Origin: Gymnothorax reevesii
Lineage: Eukaryota; Chordata; Actinopteri; Anguilliformes; Muraenidae
Length of the DNA: 64,000 nucleotides
NCBI GenBank assembly: GCA_029721435.1
Contig: CM056576.1
Coordinates: forward strand, 68,465,876 to 68,529,875
Direction: 5' to 3'
The number at the start of each line of letters is the position of its first letter. Position 1 is the stretch's first letter. The translations under genes were made by a program, and so were the position numbers. Below the pieces are notes generated by a model that saw nothing but the letters and a program-made list of their open reading frames with translations, made no database searches and was not told the DNA's origin. Below are positions 19,388-31,646 of the stretch, piece by piece.

Positions 19388-21480
19388 AGGGTAGACTGAG
19401 TACTGTTGAGACGTGTACAGTTGAGACAACGTCAATATCTTGACTGCGCCGCAAGCCTCAGCTGTGATTTCTGCTGTGCACATGGGTATTAGCATCCTCT
19501 TTGATCATGGGAAATTTTAACTCCGTGTGAAGCTCTGCTCCAAAGATATCAACAAAACTATTTTTTGCCAGGTTGGATTTTGACTTTACCATGTCCCTTC
19601 CACAATGAAAATCTTATTACCCTTATGTGACTTCTAAACGTAACTTGCATATATGCACATGTTGTTCTGTACCCTAAAAACGTATACATTTCATGACATC
19701 GTAGCATTCAAGGTCATTACATAATCCAGTGAAATGTGCGAGTTGGTCATCGGGGTAAAGTTGATACACAATGTATCAACTGTACCCGACGCAGAACTCC
19801 ATTGCTTCGCATGCTGTTTTTTGCAGCGCAGACTTATGATAACCGGTTTTAAGTCACAATTAGACAAAATTAAAGGCAAGTGTGAATTCAGTTTTGAAAT
19901 TTGTGATATTTGAATGGTCTACTATTAATGGATATATTTTTCTGGCATGAATATTAGGATAACAGAGTATGTCATGAAATACGAAAGGTGGTAAAACGAG
20001 TACAGTTGACACAGGTCTTGTGTAGGCTATGCAGCGACAGAGTTCATTCAGAAGTCAGAACATTAAAAGGCATATGGATTATACTTCATAATAAAGGGTC
20101 AAAATAATTAGCAAATTATTGTGCTGCGTCCGTAGAATGTGGTCTCACGTAGAGTGTACCACTGGTGGCCACTGCTATACATGCCACCACTGTGAGTGAA
20201 TAAATTTTAGTTTTCTTAGTTGTCCCCCATCGCCCCGCGGAACGGGGGACATAGAAATGCTGTTCGTCCGTCCATCCGGGAACAGTGTACTCGCAATAAC
20301 TATTGACAGCTGTGATGAAGGATCACCGAATTCACATCACATATGCCTCTCATGAAGGCCTTGCCCAAGTTCAATGATGATTGACCTTGACCTAGTTTTC
20401 AAGGTCACTGAGCAAAAACATGTGAAGAACACTGTACTCGCAATAACTTTTCACAGCTTTGATGGAAGATCACCAAATTCACACCACATATGCCTCTCAT
20501 GAAGGCCTTGCTCAAGTTCAATGATGAGTGACCTTGACCAAGTTTTCAAGGTCACTGAGCAAAAAGATGTGAGGAACACTGTACTCGCAATAACTTTTGA
20601 CAGCTTTGATGGAGGCTTACCAAATTCATATGACATTCTAATTGGCTTGTTAGGTTGATCTCAGCCATGGGCACAAGACTATGCCTTGGCGATGCGTCCA
20701 TTATCCACAAGTCATGAAAATTGTAATCTCTCTCATAACCCATGGTTATATTTAGCTCATATCACAATGATCCATCCCTCATCCATCTCTCTGTTCAACC
20801 AATGACCATTGAGCTACAGTGTCATTGTACTTCACATTATTAGTGGTACAGTGCACCACATTATTTTCAGCCATCAAAGCAGTTTTTGCCACGTTTCTGG
20901 TCACTTCTGCGACGGGGGACACAAGGCCTTCAGGCCAGCAGGCCATTTTTCTTGTTGTTCTCTGTTACTGTTTGCCTTGTTACTCTCACTGTTATTATTA
21001 CACTTTTATGGTGTTTATATTTGTCCTGTTTGCAATATCTGTTAAATATTAAATCGTTTTTCTGTTATTGTTTTTTTACTTTTAACCTATGCTAGTATTG
21101 ATTTAAACAAAATGGATGAATTGATGAAGTGTATTACATTTACAATTAATGTTTTTTTATAGTTTATTACGTTGGCAATGATTGACTTGTCAGCTTTCCA
21201 GCATTTTGAATGGTGTCTCAACTGTACTATTGTACCGTCTCAACTGTACTCCATGTGTGTACTATATGGGTACAGTTGAGACAAAAATGTACCCTTTGTT
21301 TTTGATTCATTGTGAAAAATATAAAGCACTTAGGGATATCATTTCTTGGTTACATTTTAGTGAACAAATAGAGAATATATAATGTAAAAAAATCTTCTTT
21401 TTAGTTTCTTTTCAGTGTCTAATTCTTGTGTGTGGAAATGGGAAAAGCAAAAACTGTCTCAACTGTACTCAGTCTACCCC
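19388..21480. mobile_element. DNA transposon with repeated GTACAGTTGAGAC motifs
   Basis: The left end (GGGTAGACTGAGTACTGTTG) is inverted at the right end (CAACTGTACTCAGTCTACCC). The motif GTACAGTTGAGACA or its complement recurs inside both ends: 19420, 19775 (degenerate), 20000, 21216, 21232, 21268 and 21457. No transposase is left. A separate element (20221-20921) sits inside it. Superfamily not assigned. Confidence 0.65.
20221..20921. mobile_element. Hairpin-ended element with 147-bp tandem repeats
   Basis: The left end is a hairpin: TGTCCCCC (20221-20228) and GGGGGACA (20244-20251). The right end is GCGACGGGGGACA (20909-20921), the inverse of TGTCCCCCATCGC on the left. The interior holds three units with a 147-bp period, anchored by GTACTCGCAATAACT at 20287, 20434 and 20581, each carrying TTCAAGGTCACTGAGCAAAA. 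Non-coding. Confidence 0.75.
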
Positions 21481-22321
21481 AGCCTAGCACTAACCCAGCA
21501 CAGGGTACGTTGTAACACTGTATTCTCACGTTTGAGCTCATCAGACACTAACATCATTTCATGCTGAATTTTTAATTCCCCTCACCTGGTCCTGGGATAC
21601 CACTGATGCTGTTTTTTGTTCCACCACAGTTGCTATCGTTGGATTTCATTAAGCCGTTAATTTGTCCTTATGAGGTGCATGTCATGCTTTAAGGAGTTAT
21701 TTACCATCTTGAGCCACATTTTGACAGAAATGTCTTTATTTGCAGCAAAGAACAAAAGGCTCTCGTACATATTGTCTGTTAATTCAAACAATTTTGGGTA
21801 ACATATTTAACAGATCAAATAGTTACCTGAGAAAATCAGTAAACCCAAATTAGGGTGCTGAACATGTGTTTTGAGTTGTTACATTCAGTTGTGACTGTAA
21901 ATATTTGCCTAACAAACTGTCGGATTTTGAGACCACCAGTCTATAGTTTTGCCAGTTTAAGTGCCAGTTTTTCTGAGAATCAGGCAGTTAACCATCAAGG
22001 GATGATATATGATGGTCTCAGATTTCCCAAAAAAATTTGTTTGTGAAAGATGGTTGGTTCAATAGGAAAACTGCTAATTTTTAGGTGCCAGTACCCTTCA
22101 GTTTCTTTTTTAGGGGTACCAAAAGGTCCAGAGATTCGGAGATGAGAAATGAGGGCTGAAAAAAATTCAGTTTTGAAATATACTTGTATTATTGAACTGA
22201 GAACACCCACATTCATTTTCTCATACGTCAGTCCACTGTGTGTAGGGCTCACAGGAATCTGAAAATTTTTGTGGGCTGTTGAGGGATGTCCTATAGGGGG
22301 CGCTGCAAGATGCCACTGTAG

Positions 22322-23310
22322 TAAACCTAAACTCACGTCAGAGTAGCATACCTAGGAGAGTGAGAAAAACCATCCTGAGAGCCAAGAGCTTAGAAATATA
22401 AAAATACAATCTTTATTTCATACATTTCACACAGCTAAAGATCGGATCGGGTTAAAAAGTATAGAACTATTCAGCTTTCCACGTGCTTTAGCGAGCCACT
22501 ACTTATGGCTATAAGAACATGTCGTCACACAAAGTAGGCTAATAAATTTACACCACGTCCCTTTAGGGCACTACACACAATAGCACTGCAATCCAAAAAC
22601 CACCGAAAAAACGCAGTCCAGCAACATTTGAAAAAGCCGCAGTCGATACCCTCCCACCCCGAAACACAAATCCGCTACGCTACTATTAAAAATCACAACC
22701 ATCCACATTCATTCACACACCCACACACAAAAAAAAAAGTTTAAAACATAACTCTCCCGGGGTTCAAGACCCTCCCCCGGGGTCTAAGCTCTGGCGCTAG
22801 TCGGCCCGGGGCAGCAAGAACGGAAAACGCCAATCCAGCGCTAATGAGGCCTCCACAATTATAGCGAGTGCAGAGAACCCCTTCCTGGAGAGCGACAGTA
22901 CCCTCCTATGAATCCCCCTTCAACTACAGATATATCCCCGCTAGCTATCTTCGCCGCCGGCAGCCCTAACCGGCATGCGAACGGCAACCACCCCCCAAAA
23001 AGTTGAGTATTTCAATTCGGCCCAAACAACCCCAGCCGCACACTGCTCCCCAGACTCACCGCTCGTGGCTTCTGGCCTCCATTTTAACACTGCTTCATCT
23101 ACCACGGTCTCATTACTATCCAGGTGTACTCAATCATTCAATCACCCCCTACACAGAGCTCCCCCCCCAACCACACACACCCGCATACCACAACCACGTC
23201 ACTGCGTCCCCATACTCACGCCCACAATGCTTCACTACACTACTTTTGGCCATTTGCGCAGTAATGTCAGGGGCATTTCTAGACTTTGCCTTCAAAAGCC
23301 CAAGATAGTT
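22322..23310 (-). mobile_element. Possible antisense LTR or retroelement end, C-rich on +
   Basis: A region of strong strand asymmetry (C over G) with an inverted poly-A signal (CAATCTTTATTTCAT at 22404 reads ATGAAATAAAGATTG on -). It begins TGTAGTAAACC next to a CTATAGGGGGCGCTGCAAG block. No partner LTR, coding region or clean target duplication was found, so the assignment is tentative. Confidence 0.35.
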
Positions 23311-23574
23311 TATTCATAATATGATACTATGGGACATCCTTTACATAATCAACACAAATGAAATGTGAGATGTTGAGGGTGCATGAGTATAGGTGGGGCT
23401 TCAGTCAGAGAAAAAGTGAAATTTGGCGTTATGGAAGGTGAAAGTACTCCATGCACCCTCATCAAATTTTGATGACACCTTTTCTGTTGGGTAGCCCAAT
23501 ACATCTGCTTACTGTGATATTATTTGCGTGCATTATTATCATCATTCCAATACCACAAGCATTACACTGCCTGT

Positions 23575-24095
23575 CCAAAAAGGTAGTAGTATAAAAATTC
23601 CCAAAAACTATGATTGAGATCATTATTGCAGGGATTGTTCTAGCAGGGAATAATTCTTTTAACCCAAACTGATGAAGTGCTTAGCTTCCCATTTCTCCCA
23701 AAATCTTCATGGAAGACATATCCCTTGGCAGCAGAAAAGATGTTACAGTATTCCAGAAAGGGCAAGTTATTGGCCTGCATTAAGCAGGGAAAACAATGAA
23801 TGGGAAAAACAAGCAGGAATCATTTTCACGCACGACTTGGCCACCACAAAGTCCTGACCTGAATAACCGCTTTGAATGCTAACCGGATGTGCTCGAGAAG
23901 ACTACGAAGTGGCTCAACCATCTCATCATGAAGGCAAAATCTCGCGCCAAAAATAAAGGCAACTCTGATTGAAAGTAAATGTTCTGAGGTTGCAAACGGT
24001 TGTCAAAACAATGACACGATGAATTTGCACTGTAATCAGAACAACAGGGGTTCCAATTAAATATTTGAGTTTGCAACTTTTTTGGACAGGCAGTG
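23575..24095. mobile_element. Tc1-type MITE, 521 bp
   Basis: Flanked by TA on both sides, with inverted ends CACTGCCTGTCCAAAAA and TTTTTTGGACAGGCAGTG. The interior (ACAAAGTCCTGACCTGAATA, GGATGTGCTCGAGAAGAC) is a decayed Tc1 transposase segment on the + strand, so this is a deletion derivative of a Tc1 element. Confidence 0.85.
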
Positions 24096-24302
24096 TATGT
24101 AAGTTTTCAATGTAGCCTATTGGTGGAAATTTTCAGGTGCAAAATGGTGCACATACCTCAAACACCAAATGACATTTGTTCACCCTCAGGTGCTGGTATT
24201 TTCAAGGTAAACACGTTTTGACCCTTAAGCCCCACATGCTACATGGCACATTCCAAAAACGTATATACGCACGTTCCCTAAATGTTTCAGATCAAACTTA
24301 TT

Positions 24303-25075
24303 ATATCCCCGAACGCTGAATGACATTCCGGGGATATTATGTTTTTGGTCCGATCGCCGCCACCGCACTTTGTGTTAATGCGATAACTTCAGTAATATTT
24401 CAATTAAAAATTCCAAATTTTGCACATAAGTAAGTATCATAAAGAGGAAGAACTGATTCGATTTTGGACAATTTATAATTTCTAAATTGGCCACCAGGGG
24501 CCAAAAACTGAAAAAAAATCACTCTTCGGCGATAACTTCAGTAATATTTCAATTACAAATTTCAAGTTTTGCACATAAGTAAGCATCATAAAGAGGAAGA
24601 ACTGATTCGATTTTGGACAATTTACAGTTTCACCAGGGGCCAAAAACTGAAAAAAATCACTGTTTTTATCATATCTCTGGAAATATTTGTCTGATTGACC
24701 TCAAATCAAGTGAAAATGAAATGTCATGTCCGGAGGATGTGTCTCACAATGACATTATACCTGTTTGGTTTAAAATTTGGACTCAAGGTGGAGCTTTGTC
24801 ACATAAAATTCACCATTTTTGCTATATCTTTGGAACTATTTCTCCAATTGACATGAAACTATGTGCAACTGCAAGGTCATGACCTCACAATGTGTCACAT
24901 GATGACATCATACCTGTATGGTTCAATATTTTGCCACCAGGTGGCGCTTTGTGATGGAAAATTACCATTTTGGCCATATCTTCAGAACCAATTGTCCGAT
25001 TGACCTGAAATTAAGTTCAAATGAAAGTCTATTCAAGTATTGGGGAATTGGAGGATTGGGGGCGTTCGGGGATAT
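24303..25075. mobile_element. Hairpin-ended element with about 150-bp tandem repeats
   Basis: The 14-bp ends ATATCCCCGAACGC (24303-24316) and GCGTTCGGGGATAT (25062-25075) are perfect inverses. The left end also folds on itself with CGGGGATAT at 24329-24337. The interior is five diverged units spaced about 140-152 bp, starting near 24381, 24530, 24670, 24822 and 24974, each with a TATCT/AACTTC...GACCTCAAATT theme. No coding capacity. Confidence 0.75.
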
Positions 25076-25512
25076 ACCCCAAGCCGTCGCCTCCGACGGC
25101 ATAAGCCTAGTTAACAATGCAATGACATAGAATAAATTCAGTATTTGGCGATGACTCCGTCCTCGAGGACCCTCAAGCGAAGTGGGGTGCTGATCTGCCT
25201 GGGTAGCAGGCAGGTGCAAAGCCATCCCCAAAAAGAGGATCTGCAGGACTGAGGAGTCATCTAGGTGAATAGTGGAAGACAAAATATGCAGAAAAATAAG
25301 CAAGCATTTGCACAAGCTGCGGGTGAGTGGTGATAGTGCTAGTGGATGAGAGATTGACACAAGCAAAATATCTGTGATGGCACCACTAGGCGTCATGCTC
25401 CTATACCAAGGCGCTAGCTTAGCACCATGAAATGACTGCAGCTAGCGGTCGTGCTGTGGGGAAGTCACGTGTTTGCGGATACTTATCCATTTAGACACTT
25501 ACTGGTGGGGCC

Positions 25513-25927
25513 ATGGCCGAGAGCTTGAAACTTGTCACTGCAAGTGGCCGTGAGGTGGATGCGCGTAGTATCCGTGAATGTTTGCCGGCAAGGTGTAGAC
25601 CGGAGACCATAGAAATCTGGTGGGTCTGAGTTTAGAGGGAAACATGGACAGTGAGGAGCAGCTAAAAGTGGACTAACAGCTTACAAACTGCTTCGGTGTG
25701 TATTAGGACCTGCTGGTTCGTGTGCATAGCTGTGGTGTGTTGTTAATGTGAATTACCAAGCAGCTTCTGTGCTTGTATATGACGGAGGGGCGAAACCTAT
25801 ACGACCTTTTCAGAAATTGCCCGTGGTAATGGTTTACTTATTGCTTCAGAATGACCAGCTTTTCTTTGCGGAAAATGGGCGAGTTATGGAGAATGTGCGA
25901 GAGCTAGATAGAGCTCCGGTTATGTAA
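25513..25927 (+). other. Two unassigned short open segments
   Basis: An ATG in good context (GGCCATGGCC, 25513) opens 38 codons (MAESLKLVTASGREVDARSI...CLPARCRPETIEIWWV, stop 25627). About 100 bp on, a 65-codon segment (25730-25927) reads VLVYDGGAKPIRPFQKLPVV, then LLLQNDQLFFAENGRVMENV, and stops. An AATAAA follows at about 26043. I do not recognise either peptide; they could be a decayed element or unrelated open stretches. Confidence 0.25.
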
Positions 25928-26179
25928 TGAACATAATACAGGTTTTACAGACCGCAAATTCTGTCTGCGTGAACCCTTGCTTATGTGGAGCTAGCGAATC
26001 GGTCACCTCTACAGGAAAGAGTTTAATATTTAATCAATGGCAATAAATCGTTTGTTATATATGTTATAGCCTGTGTGCTTCCCTATTGCTTTCACTGATA
26101 GCATCAGAGACCTTGCCCAGACATTGGAGATGTAACGTTATCAGGCTGACCCCGGTCATGGATAAGTAAAGCGATTGTT

Positions 26180-26775
26180 TCCCAAGCACCCAAAAACTTA
26201 CCCAAGCTTTGCAAAATCTTCGGCTGGTCTAACAGCACTTCTCCAGTTAGGTTCAACTGTAGCGGCTACAATCAGGCAACAATATGATGAAACTGTCACA
26301 TTGATGCTGACCGAAGTAACACAAGCATACAGATCATAATTGCTGCATATAAGTTAACCAGGAGCATTTTTAATTAGCAAAGCAGGCAAACTAACAGCTG
26401 CTCATTGGTCATGACTTTGAATGTAATCTGTCAGGTGCAGGTGCAGGCGAGTGGCTATTTTCTTGTAGCCATTGCCTGACTTGTGAACGACACACATCTG
26501 CCTTACTTGAATGGTGTGTTCCTTTGTCTTTCCCATGTTGAAGAGAGTGGATAAGAGAAATGGCCTCTGTGTCACGTCATATTTATACCCCAGGGAAACA
26601 GGAAGCGATGATTTACTAATTAAATGTTCCTAGATACTCTGATCAACTTTGTAAACTACTGTAGAAATGACAGAAATACTTCAATTATATACTCTTCCAA
26701 AAAAGAAACTGTACAAATAATTTTCAGTGTGAGAGTATGCTTCTGCAATAAAAATTGAATTTATTTTAAGGCTTC
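26180..26775. mobile_element. Probable DNA-transposon remnant
   Basis: The segment with CATGTTGAAGAGAGTGGATA, GTGTCACGTCATATTTATAC and TTTACTAATTAAATGTTCCT resembles the terminal region of a common fish Tc1-like repeat. It ends near GCAATAAAAATTGAATTTAT. I cannot define termini or a reading frame. Confidence 0.35.
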
Positions 26776-27781
26776 TAATACATCTTCATCAGGGGTGCTG
26801 TTACGGCATGACATTAGATAGGTGAGATGGTGTCTTATTTTTGCCTAGGTGTGAGGGGTAGTGTGAGCAGTAGGGTGCGGCTGACGTAACATGGGGGTGT
26901 TTGGCTTCACTCTCACTTCCTGTCAATGAATTAATAAAGACACCTGCTGCAACTGGGAGGCGGAGGCAACCTCACTTTTTGTTTGAAGACGGTTGCACTG
27001 GAGAATGGATGCCATCACATTTATGGAACCCACTCGGGAATTCTATTCCCTTGAATGAATTTAACCATCATAACTGCGCTTGCGCTGGCCAAGTCAGAAC
27101 CCGAAGTCTGGCAGCGGGGACGCCCAAAGTCGAACCCGGGCATCGAGTGGCGAGTGCGAGCGTTGGGAGAGGAAGAGGTGAGTGGCCTAAATGCCCTCTC
27201 CCCTAGATAGACAGATTAATACCCACACATAGAGATAAGTGCGGCATACGTTTCAGGTTTTGTGCACTCACTTTAGGGAGAGAACTTAATGCAGACCTCC
27301 AACATGTACGAATTAGCCATATTTTCTTACGAATTTTGGGCCCATTTACGAAAATACGCAATCAGTTCCAATTTTTACGAATTAGAAGATCGATTTTTTC
27401 AAAAATTGAAAAGCACCATTTTCGCGCGCTTGAGAATAGCAGACGACAAGCGGACCCAACCCCGTCTCCAGGGCACCCATCTATGCTGTACTTGAGAGTA
27501 CAGTGATTGTATCCTATAGTACAGTCGCCGTTAAAACCAAAGAGACGCCGTTAGTTCACACCCGGTTATCTCGAACATTTCGCCCTTCATACCCATTTCT
27601 AACCACGATCAAACCAATGAGCCGAATCACAGGACAATTTACCGCCAGTAATAACCACATGTGACTCCGCGGAACTGAATTTAGTACCGCGTGTAAGTTA
27701 TAGAATAGAGGGCATTCTGACAGCTAGAATTACGTGTGTTTGCCATTACGTATTTTAGCATCTTTTTATTTTCTCTTGCAG

Positions 27782-28219
27782 TGAAAGTGGAAGTGAGAGC
27801 TTATGCGACCTCTGGAAAGCGCGTGGCTGATCCTCTGTTTAAAAAGCCTAGCATGAACAAGAAAAAGATAGCCTATTATGATAAATTCGACAGCGAAATA
27901 AAAGAAATTGTATTCTTCAAGGAAAATTTTTTTTGGTATTTTAAATATGTGTTTTTATTGCAGAAATTGCGATTCTGAGAGTTTGTGGGTAGATCTTCAG
28001 CGAAGTGTGCCGCAATTGATTTATTGGTTTTGAAAAGCCAGCCGCAATATAAATAAACAAATTCGCAATATACAACTTAATAGCCTGTGAGCTTATGATC
28101 ACGTTATTCTCCGAAATTATGCGTTTTCGGACCTGCAGAGGTGTGAGGTTGTCTCTCGCCAAGGAGTCAATCTTCGTCCTAAACTCTGGGGAAATGCGTC
28201 GTATCATGACAGGTTCCAA
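27782..28219. other. Exon-like open segment and an opposing open frame
   Basis: A consensus acceptor (TTTATTTTCTCTTGCAG, ending 27781) precedes a frame reading VEVRAYATSGKRVADPLFKK, then MNKKKIAYYDKFDSEIKEIV (to 27978). A second acceptor-like TTTTTATTGCAG ends at 27962. On the - strand 28219-28100 reads RISPEFRTKIDSLARDNLTP, which has the look of a transposase helix-turn-helix. Neither was identified. Confidence 0.25.
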
Positions 28220-28599
28220 AGAGTTGTGAATGTGATGTCAGTTTATGGTTGGGCATTTTATAGAAAATTTCTGCCACGCGCTGACCAGATCATTAATTTC
28301 TTTAATAGGCTACAATGAGCTTAAAGGGAATATTAGGGTGAAAATGAGTGATAAATAGAGATGACACGAACTTAGCTGTATTGAATCAGTGCCAAGTATC
28401 CGCTTTTAATTCCGTGAATTCAGTTTACGAAAGAGCCATTCAATTTTAAGTGACATTGGGCCTGATTTACTAAGAACTTTAGCACATGCAAAATCTTTTT
28501 GCCTGTGCAAAACCAATAACATTGCCCATGATTGGCCAGGGTACTTGCCTCGAAACCAATCAGTAGCAAGGTTTCTGGTTTTTTAAAACCAGACATTTA

Positions 28600-29095
28600 A
28601 AACGAGTCACTGAGAACTTTGGAAATGCACAGGTAGTTTGCTAAAAAAGACTATTTATGCAAACAGTACCTCAAGGTAGTTTCCAGTCGCCTCCATCTTG
28701 AAAGTCACGATAAGTCGATTGACAAGCACAAACGAATAGGAAGGATCGGGGAACAGACTGCAGTCTATTTGCTCGTGCTTGTCAATCGACTTATCGTGAC
28801 TTTCAAGATGGAGGCAACTGGAAACTACCTTGAGGTACTGTTTGCATGTATGGTGTTTGGGTCTGTGGGACCCGTTTTCAGTTTTCATCAAACCATGTTT
28901 GCTGTTCATATGACTTGTAATTGGGATGAAGTAAGCATCTGTTGAGCATTTTAACATAAAACAACACAATCAAGCAATTTTGAAAACCCAAAACTCTAGC
29001 GGGTCCCAGACCCATGAACACTGGCTGAGTAACAAAAATCCTAACACTATACAAGGGTTAATAAACTACCTGTGCATTTCCAAAGTTCTTAGTGT
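28600..29095. mobile_element. Palindromic (foldback) MITE
   Basis: Bases 28659-28730 are the near-perfect inverse of 28770-28845 (outer part GCAAACAGTACCTCAAGGTA, inner part ending GACAAGCACAAACGA), around a loop of about 40 bp. The palindrome continues outward: GAACTTTGGAAATGCACAGG on the left pairs with CCTGTGCATTTCCAAAGTTC at 29066-29085. The right arm is split by a second MITE. A truncated relative lies at 735-960. Confidence 0.8.
28854..29020. mobile_element. MITE nested in the foldback element
   Basis: Inverted ends TGTTTGGGTCTGTGGGACCC and GGGTCCCAGACCCATGAACA. It interrupts the outer right arm of the palindromic element. Its target duplication is not clear. Confidence 0.65.
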
Positions 29096-30991
29096 ATGAG
29101 TGTATTGCAAGTGCATTGCAAGAGTATGATTTGAATATTTCTCACATCAGCGGAAAAGATAATGCTATTCCAGATGTACTTTCATGCATGTAAATTATAC
29201 TTCTCTATTTGATTGTGAAAATTTCACTGGTTGTTAGGTATATGATTGCAGTGTTGGGCCTTGGATTTTACAGCTAGGCCTTCAGTAACCCTCAAGCAAT
29301 AAACCTCAATTTAACAGTGATTCATCGGCAACAGCATGACATCATAACGTAACCCCCCCCCCCCACAAATTCCCAGTGACAGCATTCACACATAAAGCAC
29401 TTTGCCATACTGCATTAATCAATCACTGCCTTTACCAAGAAACAAGAAAAAACTCCCAGCAACCAGACACATCCAAGTAGACTACCTAGGAAAGACTACT
29501 GGGACACTAGCCAAGCTGCTGCGCATAAACACACACGTGCCTGACTGTGCAAGGGTAACAGCCAGACATCAATCACACGCCAGCAGTAACAATCTAAAAC
29601 AAAATCCAAAACTTACCTTAAATAAAATGAAAAATTTCTTCAACTCACAGCAGCTGCTTGTTATTTGAAAATGAACTCCATCCTCCTCTCTTTCTTACAA
29701 AAATGATGAATGACGTGGTCGTACAGTATATCAGTCCATTTAAGCTCCAATAAAAGGTCCTTCAGGATTGCCACGAAGGCCAGTGCTGACAGTTGAGCCT
29801 GCCCAGTTGCATTTCGCCACTTAGATTTGATACGTTTAAAGGGCTAAAAATGACCGCTCGACAGAGGCAGACGACACCGGGATGGTCACCACCAGACATG
29901 CCAGTGCGTGAAGTTTATGCATGCTCTCACAGATCACATCGTTACTCAGTTCATGGTGAATTTAAAAACCGCAGCTAGCTAACTGTTAGTTCAAACGCGA
30001 ACGTCTGTGACTCAGAGACTGTTTGAGTATCAGTGAAGGAGTCAGCTCAAATAACTACCGCAAAATCCACTGTAGTCATTGCATTACTTTCATATGACAT
30101 GCCCACTCATGTAAGATCTACTATACAGACTGTTCCGTTAGTTAACGTAACTAAACTGTTGCAGCTTGTAACCTCCTGATGTAGGCAAAGTCCAGCTAGA
30201 AGGCTTTGATGTGTCAAAGATTACGCCCCACTTGGCATACTTGCAGTCTGATTGGTTAAAAATATGACAATTCGCTTAATCGTCCTGCTCTTTTTAATGG
30301 GAGAGGGAAGCAATCGACTTTCTGAAGGCCTTGAGACTTGAGACCAGAGCCATGTAGAGAGAGCAGCTTTGACCCAGAGACAGCAGAGAAAAAAATCTGA
30401 TTGGATAAGAAGTTTGTTTAAATTGTCATTGCTGGTTCTCTTTGTTGTGATATTCAAGTCATAACAAGTCCCCAAATGCATGTGTGTGGTGAAAAGGAAT
30501 GACTGATTCCTATGATTATCAAAGAGTAAAAACTTCACTGTCGCCAACCTTTTTGATTCTTGCAACTTGTCAAAAAAAAAAAAATCAACATGAGTTTCTT
30601 GAAAGACAGTGGATATTGAACCTTCAGACAATTCAACAATAAATAGCCTTTAGTTCTGTATTTTAAATGTAGTTACATATTCAATTCGAAATCAAAGAAT
30701 CTAATTTGATCAAGTATGTGTTATTCTTTTACAGGAAGAAAAGAAAATGCGTATTAATCTATTTTTTTTTAAAAAGTGTCGACCATTTTCTCTTCAAAGT
30801 CAAACACTAAATTTAACTCAAAATCTAACTTAACTTTAAATTACTGAATTAATATTTAGTTGCGCAACCATTAGTTTTGATAACTGCTGCGTATCTGCAT
30901 TGCATGGAGTGAAACAATTTCTGGCACCTAGAAGCAGGTATTTTAGCCCAGGCTGAACAAACTACATTCTACAGTTCCTGTGAATTTTTAT

Positions 30992-31099
30992 TTCACCCCA
31001 CGGAGTGGGCGTGATGTACTGTTTTAAGCAGCTCTGTGCGTTTGTTTGTCTGCCTGTTTGTGTTTCTGCACTTGCCAATATTTGCATGAATGGGGTGAA
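30992..31099. mobile_element. 108-bp hairpin-ended MITE
   Basis: Left hairpin TTCACCCCAC / GTGGGCGTGA (30992-31014); right end TGGGGTGAA (31091-31099). The interior has GTTTGTTTGTCTGCCTGTTT. The design matches the elements at 20221, 24303 and 31793. Confidence 0.65.
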
Positions 31100-31151
31100 G
31101 TCTGCCATCTCTGATTGCATTGTTGGGTTTGCTTCAGAAACTGCATATTTA

Positions 31152-31646
31152 TTTATTTATTTTTAATTTGACATCACCAATCCCACCTGAACTTGAAATG
31201 CCCAATCCGAGAACGTTGTAAAAGGCTTGCTCATATGCAACCCCCTATTGTCAGCTCAGGAGAGAGAGACAGTTCGCGACTCTCCTCCGAAGCACGCGTC
31301 TGTCAGCCCCTGCACCTTTACACTCATTGGTCGAAACTATCGTAAATTGAGAACGGGGGCGGAGGATACCTTAACATGAGCGAGCTTAGAATCTCACTGA
31401 CGAGTGCCCAGCTGGCCAACAGGAGGCGCTTGAGCAACGAACAAGGCAACCATTTTTAATTTCCCTTCCCAGCAGTCCATTGCCAATTTGCATTCCTATA
31501 GCCCTTAAGCCCATCGTGCCGCAGTTCTAAAAAAGCTGCCTACCACTGCCAGTTGGTACGACCGGGGATCGAACCCGCGCCATAGTAGTACTAGTCACTA
31601 CTGCGCCGCAATTGTGGCAGGTTAACTGAGTGAGCTAACTCGGCAG
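31152..31646 (-). mobile_element. tRNA-derived SINE with 17-bp target duplication
   Basis: CAGAAACTGCATATTTA flanks the insert at 31135-31151 and 31647-31663. Read on the - strand, the insert begins CTGCCGAGTTAGCTCACTCA (A-box-like GTTAGCTCACTCAGTT) and has a pol III B box GGTTCGATCCC (about 31564-31574), giving a tRNA-like head of about 100 bp. The body is about 390 bp and the tail is AAATAAATAAATA. This is a complete SINE of about 495 bp; I do not know its family name. Confidence 0.85.

Noticed and set aside
20287..20581. 147-bp spacing equal to nucleosomal DNA length
   Set aside because: The related element has units of 140-152 bp, so the exact match is likely chance.
22975..23319. Two overlapping open frames of about 100 codons rich in Thr, Pro and His
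   Set aside because: They follow from the C-rich, G-poor base composition; no motif, start context or repeat partner supports them.
31555..31640. A tRNA gene on the - strand
   Set aside because: The B box and A-box-like segment belong to a SINE head bounded by target duplications, not to a free tRNA gene.
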